Positions 35,197-44,470 of a DNA stretch of 64,000 bases are shown one piece after another; position 1 is the stretch's first letter; each line of letters opens with the position of its first letter. The notes below the pieces were generated by a model that did not search any database, had not been told where the DNA came from, and was given only the letters and a program-made list of their open reading frames with translations. The stretch lies in the NCBI RefSeq assembly GCF_002869745.1, contig NZ_PNOS01000006.1, positions 62,001 through 126,000 of the forward strand. Direction: 5' to 3'. The position numbers and the translations under genes were made by a program. Source of the DNA: Oceaniglobus roseus. GTDB taxonomy: Bacteria; Pseudomonadota; Alphaproteobacteria; Rhodobacterales; Rhodobacteraceae.

Positions 35197-35511
35197 TCAA
35201 GTCGCATGGCGATAGACGGCAGGCTTGTTTCCGCACAGGGTTCGCCCCGCCATGGCATGCAAGTCCGCTGCCGGGATCGGCGCGGGGACGGGTCGATGTC
35301 CGGTGGCGCAGGTGCAGTCCGGGTCGTCCACGGGCGGATCTTGGGCGCATGAAGCCGGAGGGAGCGAACCTCTTCTCGACTTGCGCTGCGTCGCGGAAAT
35401 CTTCTGCTCGAATGCAGGATCGGGTCGCGGGGGCGCGGGATCGGCGTCGGCCACCGCCGCAAGGAGGGTCTCCACCCTGGGTGCCTCGGGACGGGTACCC
35501 TCGCGACACAT
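35197..35511 (-). CDS. Possible small cysteine-containing protein
   Basis: An open frame of 104 residues with moderately GC-rich third positions ends DLHAMAGRTLCGNKPAVYRH plus AT. A conspicuous DCTCATGHRP motif and further cysteines occur. The C-terminal half looks more protein-like than the N-terminal half, and no clean ribosome-binding site fits the first ATG, so the start is doubtful. No family is recognised. The motif CTCAT-x-x-R-P also occurs in the small membrane protein at 31404. Confidence 0.4.
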   Translation of the reverse strand: MCREGTRPEAPRVETLLAAVADADPAPPRPDPAFEQKISATQRKSRRGSLPPASCAQDPPVDDPDCTCATGHRPVPAPIPAADLHAMAGRTLCGNKPAVYRHAT

Positions 35512-35563
35512 CTCCCTTGTGGCGCCGTCCAGTTGAGGCTTAATCCTTGCGAAGCTTCAAAGA

Positions 35564-36772
35564 GTGACCGCCTTGACCATTGCCACGCCTGCCCGGACCT
35601 ACCTCGTCGTACTGACCGCGCTCGGCGCGACACACCTTCTGAACGACCTGATGCAGTCGCTCATCCCCGCGGCCTATCCGATCCTGAAGGAGGCCTACGG
35701 GCTCGACTTCGTGCAGATCGGCCTGATCACGCTGACCTTCCAGATCGCGGGATCGCTGCTGCAACCGGTGATGGGGATGGTGACGGACCGCTACCCGGCG
35801 CCCTATTCGCCGGTCGTCGGCATGGCCTTCACCCTGTCCGGGCTGGTCTGCCTGGCCTTCGCGGGAAGCTATGCCGCGATCCTCGTCGCGGTGGCGCTGA
35901 TCGGCATCGGCTCCTCGATCTTCCACCCCGAGGCGACGCGCATGGCGCGCTATGCCGCGGGCGACCGGCAGGGGCTGGCGCAGGGGATCTTCCAGGTCGG
36001 CGGACAGTCGGGCGGCGCGCTCGGTCCCGTCCTCGCCGCGCTGATCATCGTGCCCTGGGGGCAGCCGAGCCTGGCCTGGTTCGCGGTGCTCGCGCTTCTC
36101 GCGATGGCGGTGCTGGCCTGGATCGGGCGTCAGCAGCACCGGATCCGGGCCGAGTTCACCGACCGTTCCGCCCGCCGCCGGGCCGAGAGCCCCGTGCCGC
36201 AGCAGTCCGCCGCGACCATCGCCCTGGGGCTGACGGTCCTCACCTTCCTCATGTTCACCAAGAACACCTACGGCGAGAGCTTCCGCTCGTTCTACACCTT
36301 CTACCTCATCGAGAAGTTCGGCCTGTCGATCCCGGCCTCGCAGATGATGCTGTTCGTCTTCCTGATCGCCGCGGCCGTGGGCGTGTTGATCGGTGGCATC
36401 GTCGGCGACGCCATCGGGCGGCGGCGGATCATCTGGATCTCGGTGCTGGGGCCGCTGCCCCTGACGCTGATCCTGCCCTATGCCGACCTGTTCTGGACCG
36501 GGGTGCTGACGGTGGGGATCAACCTGATCATGGCCAGCGCCTTCGCCTCGATCCTGATCTACGCCATGGACCTGCTGCCGAACCGCATCGGTCTGATCGG
36601 CGGGCTGTTCTACGGCCTGAACTTCGGCCTCGGCGGGATCGCGGCGGCGCTGCTGGGCGTCATGGCGGACAGTTACGGGGTCGAGGCGGTGTACCGGCTC
36701 TGCGCCTTCCTGCCGCTGGCGGGGCTGGCCGTCTGGTTCCTGCCGCCGATCGAGGAGCGGCGCGTCAGGTAG
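35564..36772 (+). CDS. MFS exporter, fosmidomycin-resistance (Fsr) type
   Basis: This 402-residue major facilitator has about 12 helices. Fsr-like segments: GATHLLNDLMQSLIPAAYPI, FQIAGSLLQPVMGMVTDRYP and GIGSSIFHPEATRMARYAAG. The likely substrate is unknown; Fsr relatives give fosmidomycin resistance in E. coli. The start is GTG at 35564 without a strong ribosome-binding site. Confidence 0.9.
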   Translation: MTALTIATPARTYLVVLTALGATHLLNDLMQSLIPAAYPILKEAYGLDFVQIGLITLTFQIAGSLLQPVMGMVTDRYPAPYSPVVGMAFTLSGLVCLAFAGSYAAILVAVALIGIGSSIFHPEATRMARYAAGDRQGLAQGIFQVGGQSGGALGPVLAALIIVPWGQPSLAWFAVLALLAMAVLAWIGRQQHRIRAEFTDRSARRRAESPVPQQSAATIALGLTVLTFLMFTKNTYGESFRSFYTFYLIEKFGLSIPASQMMLFVFLIAAAVGVLIGGIVGDAIGRRRIIWISVLGPLPLTLILPYADLFWTGVLTVGINLIMASAFASILIYAMDLLPNRIGLIGGLFYGLNFGLGGIAAALLGVMADSYGVEAVYRLCAFLPLAGLAVWFLPPIEERRVR

Positions 36773-36884
36773 GCCCGGCCACCGGCAGGTCCGACGCGCG
36801 ACTCCGGGCGGGGTGCCCGGCGCCGCCCCCGCGGTCCGCGGGGACCAAGGAAGCGATCCTGCCGGGTGCCCTTGCCTGGGGACG

Positions 36885-38000
36885 TCAGGCGTGGCCCGGC
36901 TGCGGCAGGTAGGCCTCGATCGGTCTTCCGACCCCCGCGGCATAGTCCCGCCCCACCTGCGCCCAATCCACCTCGGCCGCCCGTGACCAGTCGCTGCCGG
37001 AACTCCAGCCCTGCGCGTCATTACGGGCGTCGGCCGGCGCATAGACGATGTCCCTCCGGCCCTCCTCGAACCGCGCCAGCGTCTGGTGCCAGTCCTCGTC
37101 CGGCCAGATCAGCCGGAGCGAGCGCTCCAGCGGATCGTACTCGGCGGTGAACAGCGTGCCGAACCCCTCGGAATAGCGGTCCTGCCGCAGCGGCGCGCGG
37201 GTGAAGTCGGCGTGCAGATCGCGGACGCCGGTGCGCAGCGCGCTGAGGTGCCTGTGCCGTTCGTAGGTCCGGGTGAAGGGGGCGCGATCGGGAAGGGTGC
37301 CGCCGCTCTGATGGTTCGTCGCGATGGCGCGGGGCATCCGCCGTGCGCCGCCACCGGGGCTCAGCTCGACGCTGGCGATCGCCCCCGAGGCGTCGGCCAG
37401 CACGATGTTGTAGGCCATGTGCGACGGCACCCGGTCCAGCACGCCAAGCGCCTCCTCCACCGTGTCGCAGACCTCGAGCACGTAGCGCAGGATGGTCGTG
37501 ACGCCGAAGCCCTCGCCCGTTTCCGAGCGCCCGCCATAGGCCAGCGCGACGCTCAGCCCGGCCTCGTTGATCCCGTCCGACACGCCCCAGAGGAATTCGA
37601 TCATCCCCATGACGGGCCTGCCGGTCCATTCGCTGCGCAGAAGCAGTCCCTCGTTCAGGTCCGGCGAGAGGTCGTAGTTGCGCAGCAGGCGCACGTCCGT
37701 CCCATCGGACATCGCGGCCAGGGAGCAGCCGTTCAGATACCGCGGCGGACACCAGGTGGTCAGGAACCGCGCCGCGCGGTCGCCGCCCCCCGCCAGCGCG
37801 ACAAGCCGGCGATGCACCGGCAGAAGTTCCGGCATGTACCGCGCCAGGGCCGCCTCGCAGGTCTTCCGGTCCGGGCCGGCATCGCCGCCGCGGGCAAGGA
37901 ACCACGCCTCGTAGGCGGGCCAGGAGCGCATCCAGCGGGCGCGCCACTTTTCGCCGGGCGTACTTTCGCTGACGGCGTCGAAGGTGAGTGTCATCGTCAT
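36885..38000 (-). CDS. C45-family autoproteolytic acyltransferase/hydrolase
   Basis: The 371-residue product resembles acyl-CoA:6-aminopenicillanate acyltransferase-like enzymes (peptidase C45). The nucleophile is probably C92 in YLNGCSLAAMSDG, where self-cleavage between Gly and Cys frees the catalytic cysteine. Supporting segments are LLRNYDLSPD, GMIEFLWGVSDGINEAGLSV and ATNHQ. The ATG at 38000 overlaps the esterase stop (ATGA). Substrate cannot be told from sequence. Confidence 0.85.
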   Translation of the reverse strand: MTMTLTFDAVSESTPGEKWRARWMRSWPAYEAWFLARGGDAGPDRKTCEAALARYMPELLPVHRRLVALAGGGDRAARFLTTWCPPRYLNGCSLAAMSDGTDVRLLRNYDLSPDLNEGLLLRSEWTGRPVMGMIEFLWGVSDGINEAGLSVALAYGGRSETGEGFGVTTILRYVLEVCDTVEEALGVLDRVPSHMAYNIVLADASGAIASVELSPGGGARRMPRAIATNHQSGGTLPDRAPFTRTYERHRHLSALRTGVRDLHADFTRAPLRQDRYSEGFGTLFTAEYDPLERSLRLIWPDEDWHQTLARFEEGRRDIVYAPADARNDAQGWSSGSDWSRAAEVDWAQVGRDYAAGVGRPIEAYLPQPGHA

Positions 38001-39082
38001 TTCAGCGTGTCCTTGGAGTCGAAGAAGAAGCGGATCATTTCCGCGCTGGCATCGGGCCCGCGCGGGTCGGTATAAGTGCCGCCGGGCCGGCCGCCCGACC
38101 ATGCATGACCAAGTCCGTCGATCACCCAGTGTTCCATGTCGGTGCGCCCGTCCGGGCCGATGGAACTCGTCACGGTGTAGGTCCGCCCGTTTTCCGTGCC
38201 CTTGCGGGTGGTCTGGAGGCTGGGCGACGGAGCCGACCGCTCGGCGTCCCGGGCGATGATGTCGCCGTTCGACAGGTGCACCGTGGCGTCAGCCGCGCCG
38301 TGGAAGACGATGGTGCGGACGCCTTTTTCCGACGGCGTGCCCTGTTGTCCCGGCCCCCGGCCCGCCATGGCGGCAAAGGCCGAGGCGACGTCCTTCGCCG
38401 AGCCGTAAGGCAGACCGGAATGGGCGCCGGCCGCGGCGAACACGTCCGGGTAGGTCGCGCCGAGGATCACGGCCATGGCCGCTCCGGCCGACAGGCCCGC
38501 CACGAAGGTGCGGTCCGGCGGAATGCCGTACTGCTCCATCGCCGCCCGCGCCATGCCGGCGAGGATCTCCGGCTCGCCCCGGTCGCGGTGCTGGTCGTTC
38601 GGGCTGAACCAGTTCCAGCAGGTCTGGGCATTCGACCCGCGCGACTGCTCGGGGTAGAGCACGACGAAGCCGTGACGCTCGGCAAGCGCGTTCATGCCCG
38701 TGCCGATGGCGAAATCCTCGGGCGTCTGCGTGCAGCCATGGAGCATCATCACCACGGCAGCAGGGTCGGAGGCGGCGGAGGCGGGCACGTAGGTGCGGAA
38801 GGCGCGCGATCCGCTCTTGCCGCGATGGGTGGCGGAGAGGAACCGCGCTCCGTCGGGCACCTCGACGCGGCGCGGATCGGATCGTGGCGGCGTCGCCCCG
38901 CCCTGCGGCGCAAGCCCCCGCTGCAACACGTCCATCAGGCCGTGTGTGCCGGGCAGCTGCGACGGGGCCGCAAGTCCGTGCCGGGCGAGGGTGCGCTGCA
39001 CCAGCGCCTGCGCATCGGCGAGCCTTTCGGCGCGCGCGTCATCGTTGACCGGACGCCGTGCGCCGGTTCTGAAATCGAACAT
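37997..39082 (-). CDS. PHB-depolymerase-family esterase
   Basis: The 361-residue alpha/beta hydrolase has oxyanion segment MMLHGCTQTPEDFA, nucleophile S198 in GLSAGAAMA and catalytic His in GLGHAWSGG. It lacks a signal peptide, so it could act on intracellular polyester or another ester; LpqC/polyhydroxybutyrate depolymerase relatives include feruloyl esterases. The ATG at 39082 has AAGGA 8 bp upstream; the frame is open to 39541 but overlaps the regulator gene there. It is coupled to the C45 gene. Confidence 0.88.
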   Translation of the reverse strand: MFDFRTGARRPVNDDARAERLADAQALVQRTLARHGLAAPSQLPGTHGLMDVLQRGLAPQGGATPPRSDPRRVEVPDGARFLSATHRGKSGSRAFRTYVPASAASDPAAVVMMLHGCTQTPEDFAIGTGMNALAERHGFVVLYPEQSRGSNAQTCWNWFSPNDQHRDRGEPEILAGMARAAMEQYGIPPDRTFVAGLSAGAAMAVILGATYPDVFAAAGAHSGLPYGSAKDVASAFAAMAGRGPGQQGTPSEKGVRTIVFHGAADATVHLSNGDIIARDAERSAPSPSLQTTRKGTENGRTYTVTSSIGPDGRTDMEHWVIDGLGHAWSGGRPGGTYTDPRGPDASAEMIRFFFDSKDTLK

Positions 39083-39111
39083 GAATCTGGTCCTTGGGTG
39101 AGGGTGTGTCG

Positions 39112-39528
39112 TTATCGAATGCGGTCGGCGAGCGCCTTCTTCACCTCCGGTGGGGCTTGCAGGGCGCCCAGAACGGTGATCGAGCCGATGGTCTGCACCG
39201 CGAGCTCCGGGCTGACGTCCGGGTCGATCCGGGCCAGCCCCACGACCTTGACGTGCAGCACTTCGCCCGCGTCGCGCAGCGCTTCCAGATCGGCCCGCGT
39301 GTAGTCGCGCAGGCCAAGCTCCATGGTGTGCCGCTCGACCGACCTGGTCACGACATCGGCGTGGCAGCCAAGCTGGTTGCGGATCGCGGTCCGGATGAAG
39401 TCGCTGCGGTTGGAGTAGAAGCCCTCCTGAACCAGCAGGTCGATGCGGCCGAGGTCCACATAGCCCAGGTTGATGGTGATCTTCTCGCTCTCGGGGGTCT
39501 TCTCGCGAAGCTGTCTGATGTTGCTCAT
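39112..39528 (-). CDS. CopG-like ribbon-helix-helix regulator
   Basis: The 138-residue protein has an RHH segment (KITINLGYVDLGRIDLLVQE then NRSDFIRTAIRNQL) followed by a ~70-residue domain, longer than minimal CopG. It probably represses its own operon with the esterase and C45 genes: a perfect 7-bp dyad sits 9 bp upstream of its start. Confidence 0.85.
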   Translation of the reverse strand: MSNIRQLREKTPESEKITINLGYVDLGRIDLLVQEGFYSNRSDFIRTAIRNQLGCHADVVTRSVERHTMELGLRDYTRADLEALRDAGEVLHVKVVGLARIDPDVSPELAVQTIGSITVLGALQAPPEVKKALADRIR

Positions 39529-39537
39529 GGTGTTTCT

Positions 39538-39553
39538 CCATCCATGTGGATGG
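39538..39553. promoter_or_regulatory. Palindrome upstream of RHH regulator
   Basis: CCATCCA and TGGATGG are perfect inverted repeats with a 2-bp spacer, ending 10 bp before the regulator start. RHH dimers bind such short dyads, so autoregulation is likely. Confidence 0.6.
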
Positions 39554-39928
39554 TATATGGAATCAAAACCGCTTTGCGCAAGCCCTGAACGTCAGAACTG
39601 CGGTCATGCGACTGAATGACGATCGCCTTGTCGCGCAATCGCGGGGGGGGGGGGCGCACGCACCTGAGCACTCGACTCCAAGGACCCTCGATGTCAGGAA
39701 GTCGGATCGCGCAGATCCGGCCGCGTCCCCCAGCGACCGCGGCGCACGCCGAAAGAGAGACAGGACCGACCCGGCAGCCTGCGGGGCAGACGCCATCGAA
39801 ACGGGCCGGATGCGGCGATCACGGAACGGCAGGCGGCCAGCGTCACCGCTGCGATCACGCGCCCAACACCCGGATCTTGCGTAAGCTCACCTTGGTAGAC
39901 GGTTGCGCGGTGCCTCCGACAGCGCGCC
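39554..39928. other. Intergenic region with G12 tract
   Basis: This 375-bp gap lies between the RHH gene (transcribed leftward) and the stop of the oxidoreductase operon. It holds a run of 12 G at 39643-39654 and no supported gene; frames through it lack ribosome-binding sites. Confidence 0.5.
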
Positions 39929-40996
39929 TCAGCCGAAGCGACCGGGCGCGAGCCCCGCGACGATGTCTCCGGGAAGCTCCGACGCGCGCCCGCCAACGAG
40001 ATCGGCCAGCAGCTGCGAGGCCGCGGCGCAGGTCTGGAAGCCGTAGCCGCCCTGGCCTGCGCACCAGAAGAACCCGGGCGCCCCCGCATCCGGCCCGATC
40101 ACCAGCGTCCTGTCCGGCGCGAAGGTGCGCAGGCCGGCCCATGTCGTCTCGACCCTCACCACGGGCTCCGTCACCATCTCGGAGTAGCGGTCCAGCCCCT
40201 CGGCGATCACCATGTCGTCGGTGAAGGCGTCGTGGGGGTCCATCGGATCCTCCTCCGAGGGCGAGACGATCCAGCCGCCCGCGTCGGGCTTCGCGTACCA
40301 CCGCCCCTCGACACCGTCGACGAAGGGCCAGTGCTTCGTGTCGTGGCCCCCCGGCGCGGGCAGCCGCGCCATCGACCTCCGGTAGGGCTGAAGCCCGAGC
40401 GGCGCCGCCCCGGCCATCCGCGCCACGCCGTCCGCCCAGGCCCCGGCCGCGTTCACCAGCAGATCGCCGGTGGCCTCGCCGCCGGGCCAGCGGACCACCC
40501 AACCGCCGCCCTCGCGCGAGATCGAGGAGACCCGCGCGCCGGTCACGAAGGTCGCGCCGTTCGCCCGCGCCTGCCGCGCGAAGCCCTGGATCAGCAGGTC
40601 GGTGTCGATGTCGTCCACGTCGGCGCGATAGCCGACATGGGCCACCGTGGCGGGGTTCAGGATCGGGAACATGCCCTGCGCCTCGTCCACGGCCAGCCGC
40701 TCCATCCCGAAGCCGATCCGTTCCTCCTCGAAGCTCGGCTCCTGATCGGCGCGGGCCAGCATCATCAGCCCGCGGGGCTTCGTCACGCCCTCCTGCGCCG
40801 CGAGGTAGCCGCGGCTGGCCCGGTTCAGCGCCTTGACCGAGTCGTTGCCGTAATCCTCGATGAACAGCGCCGCCGAACGGCCCGAGGCGTGGTAAGCCAG
40901 CGCGCTCTCCGCCTCCAGCACCGTCACGGGCCCGAGGGCGGAAAGCCGTGCCGCGGCCGAGACTCCGGCGATGCCGCCGCCGATGACGAGGATCAT
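39929..40996 (-). CDS. FAD-dependent oxidoreductase (DAO family)
   Basis: The 355-residue flavoprotein has an N-terminal Rossmann motif VIGGGIAGVSAAARLS with E30-type LEAESALAYHASGRSAA, and a C-terminal FAD segment GFFWCAGQGGYGFQTCAA. It resembles D-amino-acid dehydrogenases such as D-arginine dehydrogenase (HASGRSAALF motif), so oxidation of a D-amino acid or similar amine is likely. The ATG at 40996 overlaps the aldo/keto reductase stop; the longer frame to 41245 lies in that gene. Confidence 0.88.
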   Translation of the reverse strand: MILVIGGGIAGVSAAARLSALGPVTVLEAESALAYHASGRSAALFIEDYGNDSVKALNRASRGYLAAQEGVTKPRGLMMLARADQEPSFEEERIGFGMERLAVDEAQGMFPILNPATVAHVGYRADVDDIDTDLLIQGFARQARANGATFVTGARVSSISREGGGWVVRWPGGEATGDLLVNAAGAWADGVARMAGAAPLGLQPYRRSMARLPAPGGHDTKHWPFVDGVEGRWYAKPDAGGWIVSPSEEDPMDPHDAFTDDMVIAEGLDRYSEMVTEPVVRVETTWAGLRTFAPDRTLVIGPDAGAPGFFWCAGQGGYGFQTCAAASQLLADLVGGRASELPGDIVAGLAPGRFG

Positions 40997-41928
40997 GCCT
41001 CCTCCAGCCGGTCTGTGGCCGGGGCGGGGGCGGGCGACAGCGCGCTCACCCGGGCGTAAAGGTCGTCGTCCATCTCGAAGCCGAGCGCGTCGAGCGAGGG
41101 TTGCAGCTGCTCCGCCGTCCGTCCGCTGATGATCGGCGCGGTGACGCCCGGATGGCGCGCGGCCCAGGTCACCGCCAGCACGACGGGCGAGACGCCGACC
41201 TCCTTCGCCAGCTCCGACAGCGCGGCGGCGGTGTCGTACATCCACCGCTGACCGTAACGCTTGCCGTACATCCGGTTGCTCTCCAGCCGCCCGCCGCCGC
41301 CCGAGGCGTATTTCCCGGTCAGCAAGCCGCCCCCGAGCGGCGAATAGGGCACCACGGCGAAGCCCTCGGCCCGCGCCATCGGCAGGATCTCGACCTCGAC
41401 CTGGCGCTTGACGAGGTTGTACATCGGCTGGATCACCGCAACGCGTGTGCCGAGCTTCCGCGCCACCGCATCGGCCTTCATCACCTGCCAGGCGGCATAG
41501 TTCGACACGCCGATGTGGTCGAACTTCCCGGCCTGCTGTGCCTCTGCCAGTGCCTCGAAGGTCTCTTCCAGCGGCGTCTCGTCATGGAAGCGGTGGAGAT
41601 AGTAGACCTCGACCTTCTCCGTCCGCAGGCGTTCCAGCGACTCGGCGATGCTGCGTTCGATGACCGCGCGGGTGCCCCCCTTTGCGAAATCGTGCTTCGT
41701 CGCGATCACCAGCTTCCCGCGCTCGCCCTCGGCGAATTCGCCGAGGAACTGCTCGGACTTGCCCCCGGTGTAGCTGTAGGCCGTGTCGAAGAAGTTGATG
41801 CCCGCCGCGCGGCAGGCGTCATACATGGCACGGGAATCGGCGTGGGACGCGCCTTCCCCGAACTGCATGGTGCCGAAGGCGAAACGGGAGGCGGGGCTGC
41901 CGTCGGGGGCGGTGATCTGGTGTGTCAT
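40993..41928 (-). CDS. Aldo/keto reductase
   Basis: This 311-residue TIM-barrel NADPH oxidoreductase has catalytic residues in FFDTAYSYTGGKSE (Asp, Tyr), VIATKHD (Lys) and YYLHRFHDE (His), and an NADP-binding end (IISGRTAEQLQ). It is co-transcribed with the FAD oxidoreductase gene. Substrate unknown. Confidence 0.93.
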   Translation of the reverse strand: MTHQITAPDGSPASRFAFGTMQFGEGASHADSRAMYDACRAAGINFFDTAYSYTGGKSEQFLGEFAEGERGKLVIATKHDFAKGGTRAVIERSIAESLERLRTEKVEVYYLHRFHDETPLEETFEALAEAQQAGKFDHIGVSNYAAWQVMKADAVARKLGTRVAVIQPMYNLVKRQVEVEILPMARAEGFAVVPYSPLGGGLLTGKYASGGGGRLESNRMYGKRYGQRWMYDTAAALSELAKEVGVSPVVLAVTWAARHPGVTAPIISGRTAEQLQPSLDALGFEMDDDLYARVSALSPAPAPATDRLEEA

Positions 41929-41991
41929 GGCGCAGAGACTGTCACAGCCCCCGCGCCCTGAAAAGCCCCGCCCCGCCCGCGGGCGACGTCG

Positions 41992-43167
41992 TCAGGCCCG
42001 CCGCTGCTCGGGCGTCCGGCGCAGCTGGGTGACGCTGCCCGCGCTCTCCTCGTCCGCGACGCGCAACTCGGTCCGGACCTTCGGCAGGGCGCCCGGATGC
42101 TCGGACTGGAGCCATTCCAGAACCGCCTCGCGCACCTCGCAGCGCAGCTCCCACGCGGTGGGCGAGTTCTTCGCGCTCATCAGGCCGCGCACCTCGACCG
42201 TATCGCGCGAGGTCTCGATCACCTGCAGGTTCACCACCTTGCCATCCCAGCGGCGGGAAGCGCGCACCGTCTCCTCCAGCTTCTCGCGGATCGCCTTGAT
42301 CGGGGCGGTGTAGTCCAGGTGGAACGTGACCGAGCCGATGATGGTGCCCGAATCCCGCGTCCAGTTCTGGAACGGCTGCTCGATGAAGAAGGACAGCGGC
42401 ACGACGAGCCGCCGAAGGTCCCAGATGCGGATGACGACGTAGGTCGCCGCGATCTCCTCGACCCAGCCCCATTCGTTCTCGACGATCACCACATCGTCGA
42501 TGCGGATCGGCTGGGTGATCGCGATCTGGATGCCCGCGATCAGGTTCGCCAGCACCGGGCGCGCCGCGAACCCGAGGATCAGGCCCGCCGCCCCGGCCGA
42601 GGCGAAGAGCGAGACGCCGAACTGCCTCACCGGCTCGAAGGTCCAGAGCACCAGACCGGCGGTCAGCAGCCCGACCAGGATCCGGCCGATCCGCTGCAGC
42701 ATGCGGATCTGCGTGGCCTGCGCCCGGGCGGCCACGTTGTCGTCCTCGTCGTCGAGCCTCAGCTTCGCGGCAAAGCGGTCGGCGGCGGTGTCGATGCCGA
42801 CGATCACCACCCAGCCCGCGATCACCAGCAGGATCGCGGCCGATCCTTGCGACAGCCAGGCCCGCCAGTTGAAGTCCAGCCCGGCGGTGTTGACCAGCAC
42901 GTTGAACACGCCGACCAGCAGGAACAGCCGCGACGGGCGGCGCAGGCGGCGCACCACCGACACCCACAGCCCGGAATGGCCGCGCAGCGCCCGGGTGACG
43001 CCGCGCCAGATCAGTCCGTGCAGGGACACGGCCAGCATGACGCCGAGGGTGATGATCACCCAGGGCCAGAGCACCTCGGGCACATAGCCCGAGAGCCAGC
43101 CGACGGTGGTCTCGACGTGCTTTTCCACGGCATCCACCGTGTCTTCGACGGAATAGATCGAGTCCAT
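41992..43167 (-). CDS. MscS-family mechanosensitive channel
   Basis: The 391-residue protein has membrane helices at about 32-55, 75-95, 105-125 and 160-185, then the pore helix with small-residue packing (SLFASAGAAGLILGFAARPVL) and a cytoplasmic beta domain with ITQPIRIDDVVIVENEWGWV and VPLSFF. These mark an MscS channel that releases solutes on hypo-osmotic shock. It has an extra N-terminal helix pair compared with E. coli MscS (286 residues). Confidence 0.93.
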   Translation of the reverse strand: MDSIYSVEDTVDAVEKHVETTVGWLSGYVPEVLWPWVIITLGVMLAVSLHGLIWRGVTRALRGHSGLWVSVVRRLRRPSRLFLLVGVFNVLVNTAGLDFNWRAWLSQGSAAILLVIAGWVVIVGIDTAADRFAAKLRLDDEDDNVAARAQATQIRMLQRIGRILVGLLTAGLVLWTFEPVRQFGVSLFASAGAAGLILGFAARPVLANLIAGIQIAITQPIRIDDVVIVENEWGWVEEIAATYVVIRIWDLRRLVVPLSFFIEQPFQNWTRDSGTIIGSVTFHLDYTAPIKAIREKLEETVRASRRWDGKVVNLQVIETSRDTVEVRGLMSAKNSPTAWELRCEVREAVLEWLQSEHPGALPKVRTELRVADEESAGSVTQLRRTPEQRRA

Positions 43168-43362
43168 GGGGTCTTCCCCTCTTTTTGCTGCCGTGCAGCA
43201 AAACTAGGGAATGCGGCCGGAGATGGAACCCCCTGCTCCCGGATCGGCCGACGGGTTCCGGCCCTCTGCCGCAGCCTTGTGCAGCTTTCCGCCCGATGGC
43301 GGACGATCCGGCAGGGCAGGGGCCGCCTGCCCCGGTGCGCGGACGCAAGCTTCGCCGGGGCG

Positions 43363-44298
43363 TCACACGTCGAAAACCACCCGGAACCCCATGTGCGGGG
43401 TCGCGCTGTCCGGCGAGTTGCCGGAGCGGGCGGCGATCCGGTAGCGCCAGCAATAGCTGCGGTGGCACAGGAACGAGCCGCCCTTGGCGACGCGGTATCC
43501 CGCCATCGCCCGCAGCCGCGCCTTCACCGCGGTCTTCAGCGACCGGATCCGGTAGGCGTCCGCCGTCCATTCCCAGACGTTGCCCACGCAGTTGAACAGG
43601 CCGTACCCGTTCGGCGCGAAGGACAGGGCCGGGGCCGTGGCGCGATAGCCGTCGGCGGCCGTGTTGACCTGCGGAAACCGTCCCTGCCAGATGTTGCAGG
43701 GCAGGGTGGCGGTGTCGTCGGGCTCTGCCGTGCCCCAGGGATAGGGCACGTCGCCGAGGCCGCCGCGCGCGGCATGCTCCCACTCGGTCTCGCCGGGAAG
43801 GCGCCCGCCCGCCCAGGCGGCGAAGGCGGCCGCGTCGTTCCAGGACACCTGCACCACGGGATGGTCGGGATGCCACGCCGTTTCGGCGGTGCCGGGGCCG
43901 TTGATGTCGCGCCAGGTCGCGCCGTCGATCCGGCGCCACCACTCGATCCCGGCGACGCCCTGCGAGACGGGAATGTGCTCGGGCACGTCCGACCAGAAGA
44001 CGAAGGACCAGCCGAAGCGTTCTGCCTCGGTGACGTATCCGGACTCCGCGACGAAGGCCGCGAAGTCGGCGTTGGTGATCGCGCCCGGTGTGATCCGGAA
44101 GGCGCGCAGCGCAGCGGCACGGCGCAGCCCCTCGCCATCGTCGGCGATCCGCGGAACCGCGGTGCCGAGGACCGGGCGCGCGGCTGCCGGAATTGCGACG
44201 GTGGCAAGCTCCGCGCGACCCCGTTGGGGCAGGGGGGGCGGAGCGCCCCCGCCGTTCCGCGCGGGCGCGCAGCAGCCAGTCCGATCCGTCTCGTCCAT
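43363..44298 (-). CDS. Formylglycine-generating enzyme (SUMF1/FGE family)
   Basis: The 311-residue protein matches true FGEs. Near the end is GGSFLCHRSYCWRYRIAARS, with the two copper-binding cysteines (about C278 and C283) spaced exactly as in human SUMF1, then NSPDSATPHMGFRVV. Other family segments: FGWSFVFWSDV, VVQVSWNDAAAFAAWAGGRL, PGETEWEHAARGG and GNVWEWTADAY. FGE oxidises a Cys in C-x-P-x-R of sulfatases to formylglycine. No sulfatase gene is in this window. The ATG at 44298 is chosen by an upstream AAAGG; the frame is open to 44436. No signal peptide. Confidence 0.92.
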   Translation of the reverse strand: MDETDRTGCCAPARNGGGAPPPLPQRGRAELATVAIPAAARPVLGTAVPRIADDGEGLRRAAALRAFRITPGAITNADFAAFVAESGYVTEAERFGWSFVFWSDVPEHIPVSQGVAGIEWWRRIDGATWRDINGPGTAETAWHPDHPVVQVSWNDAAAFAAWAGGRLPGETEWEHAARGGLGDVPYPWGTAEPDDTATLPCNIWQGRFPQVNTAADGYRATAPALSFAPNGYGLFNCVGNVWEWTADAYRIRSLKTAVKARLRAMAGYRVAKGGSFLCHRSYCWRYRIAARSGNSPDSATPHMGFRVVFDV

Positions 44299-44470
44299 CG
44301 CACCTTTCCGATCCGGCCACTGCACCCTCGGCCCGGTGACGCACTCCGGGGTTCCGGCGACACTCTCGATAGGCAAGACGCGCCCCTTCGGCAACGCCGC
44401 GCTCTGCCTCGGGGCCGCAGACCTCCTGCCCGGCAACGGTCGCGCGGCGCTGCAAAACGATCGAAACGGG

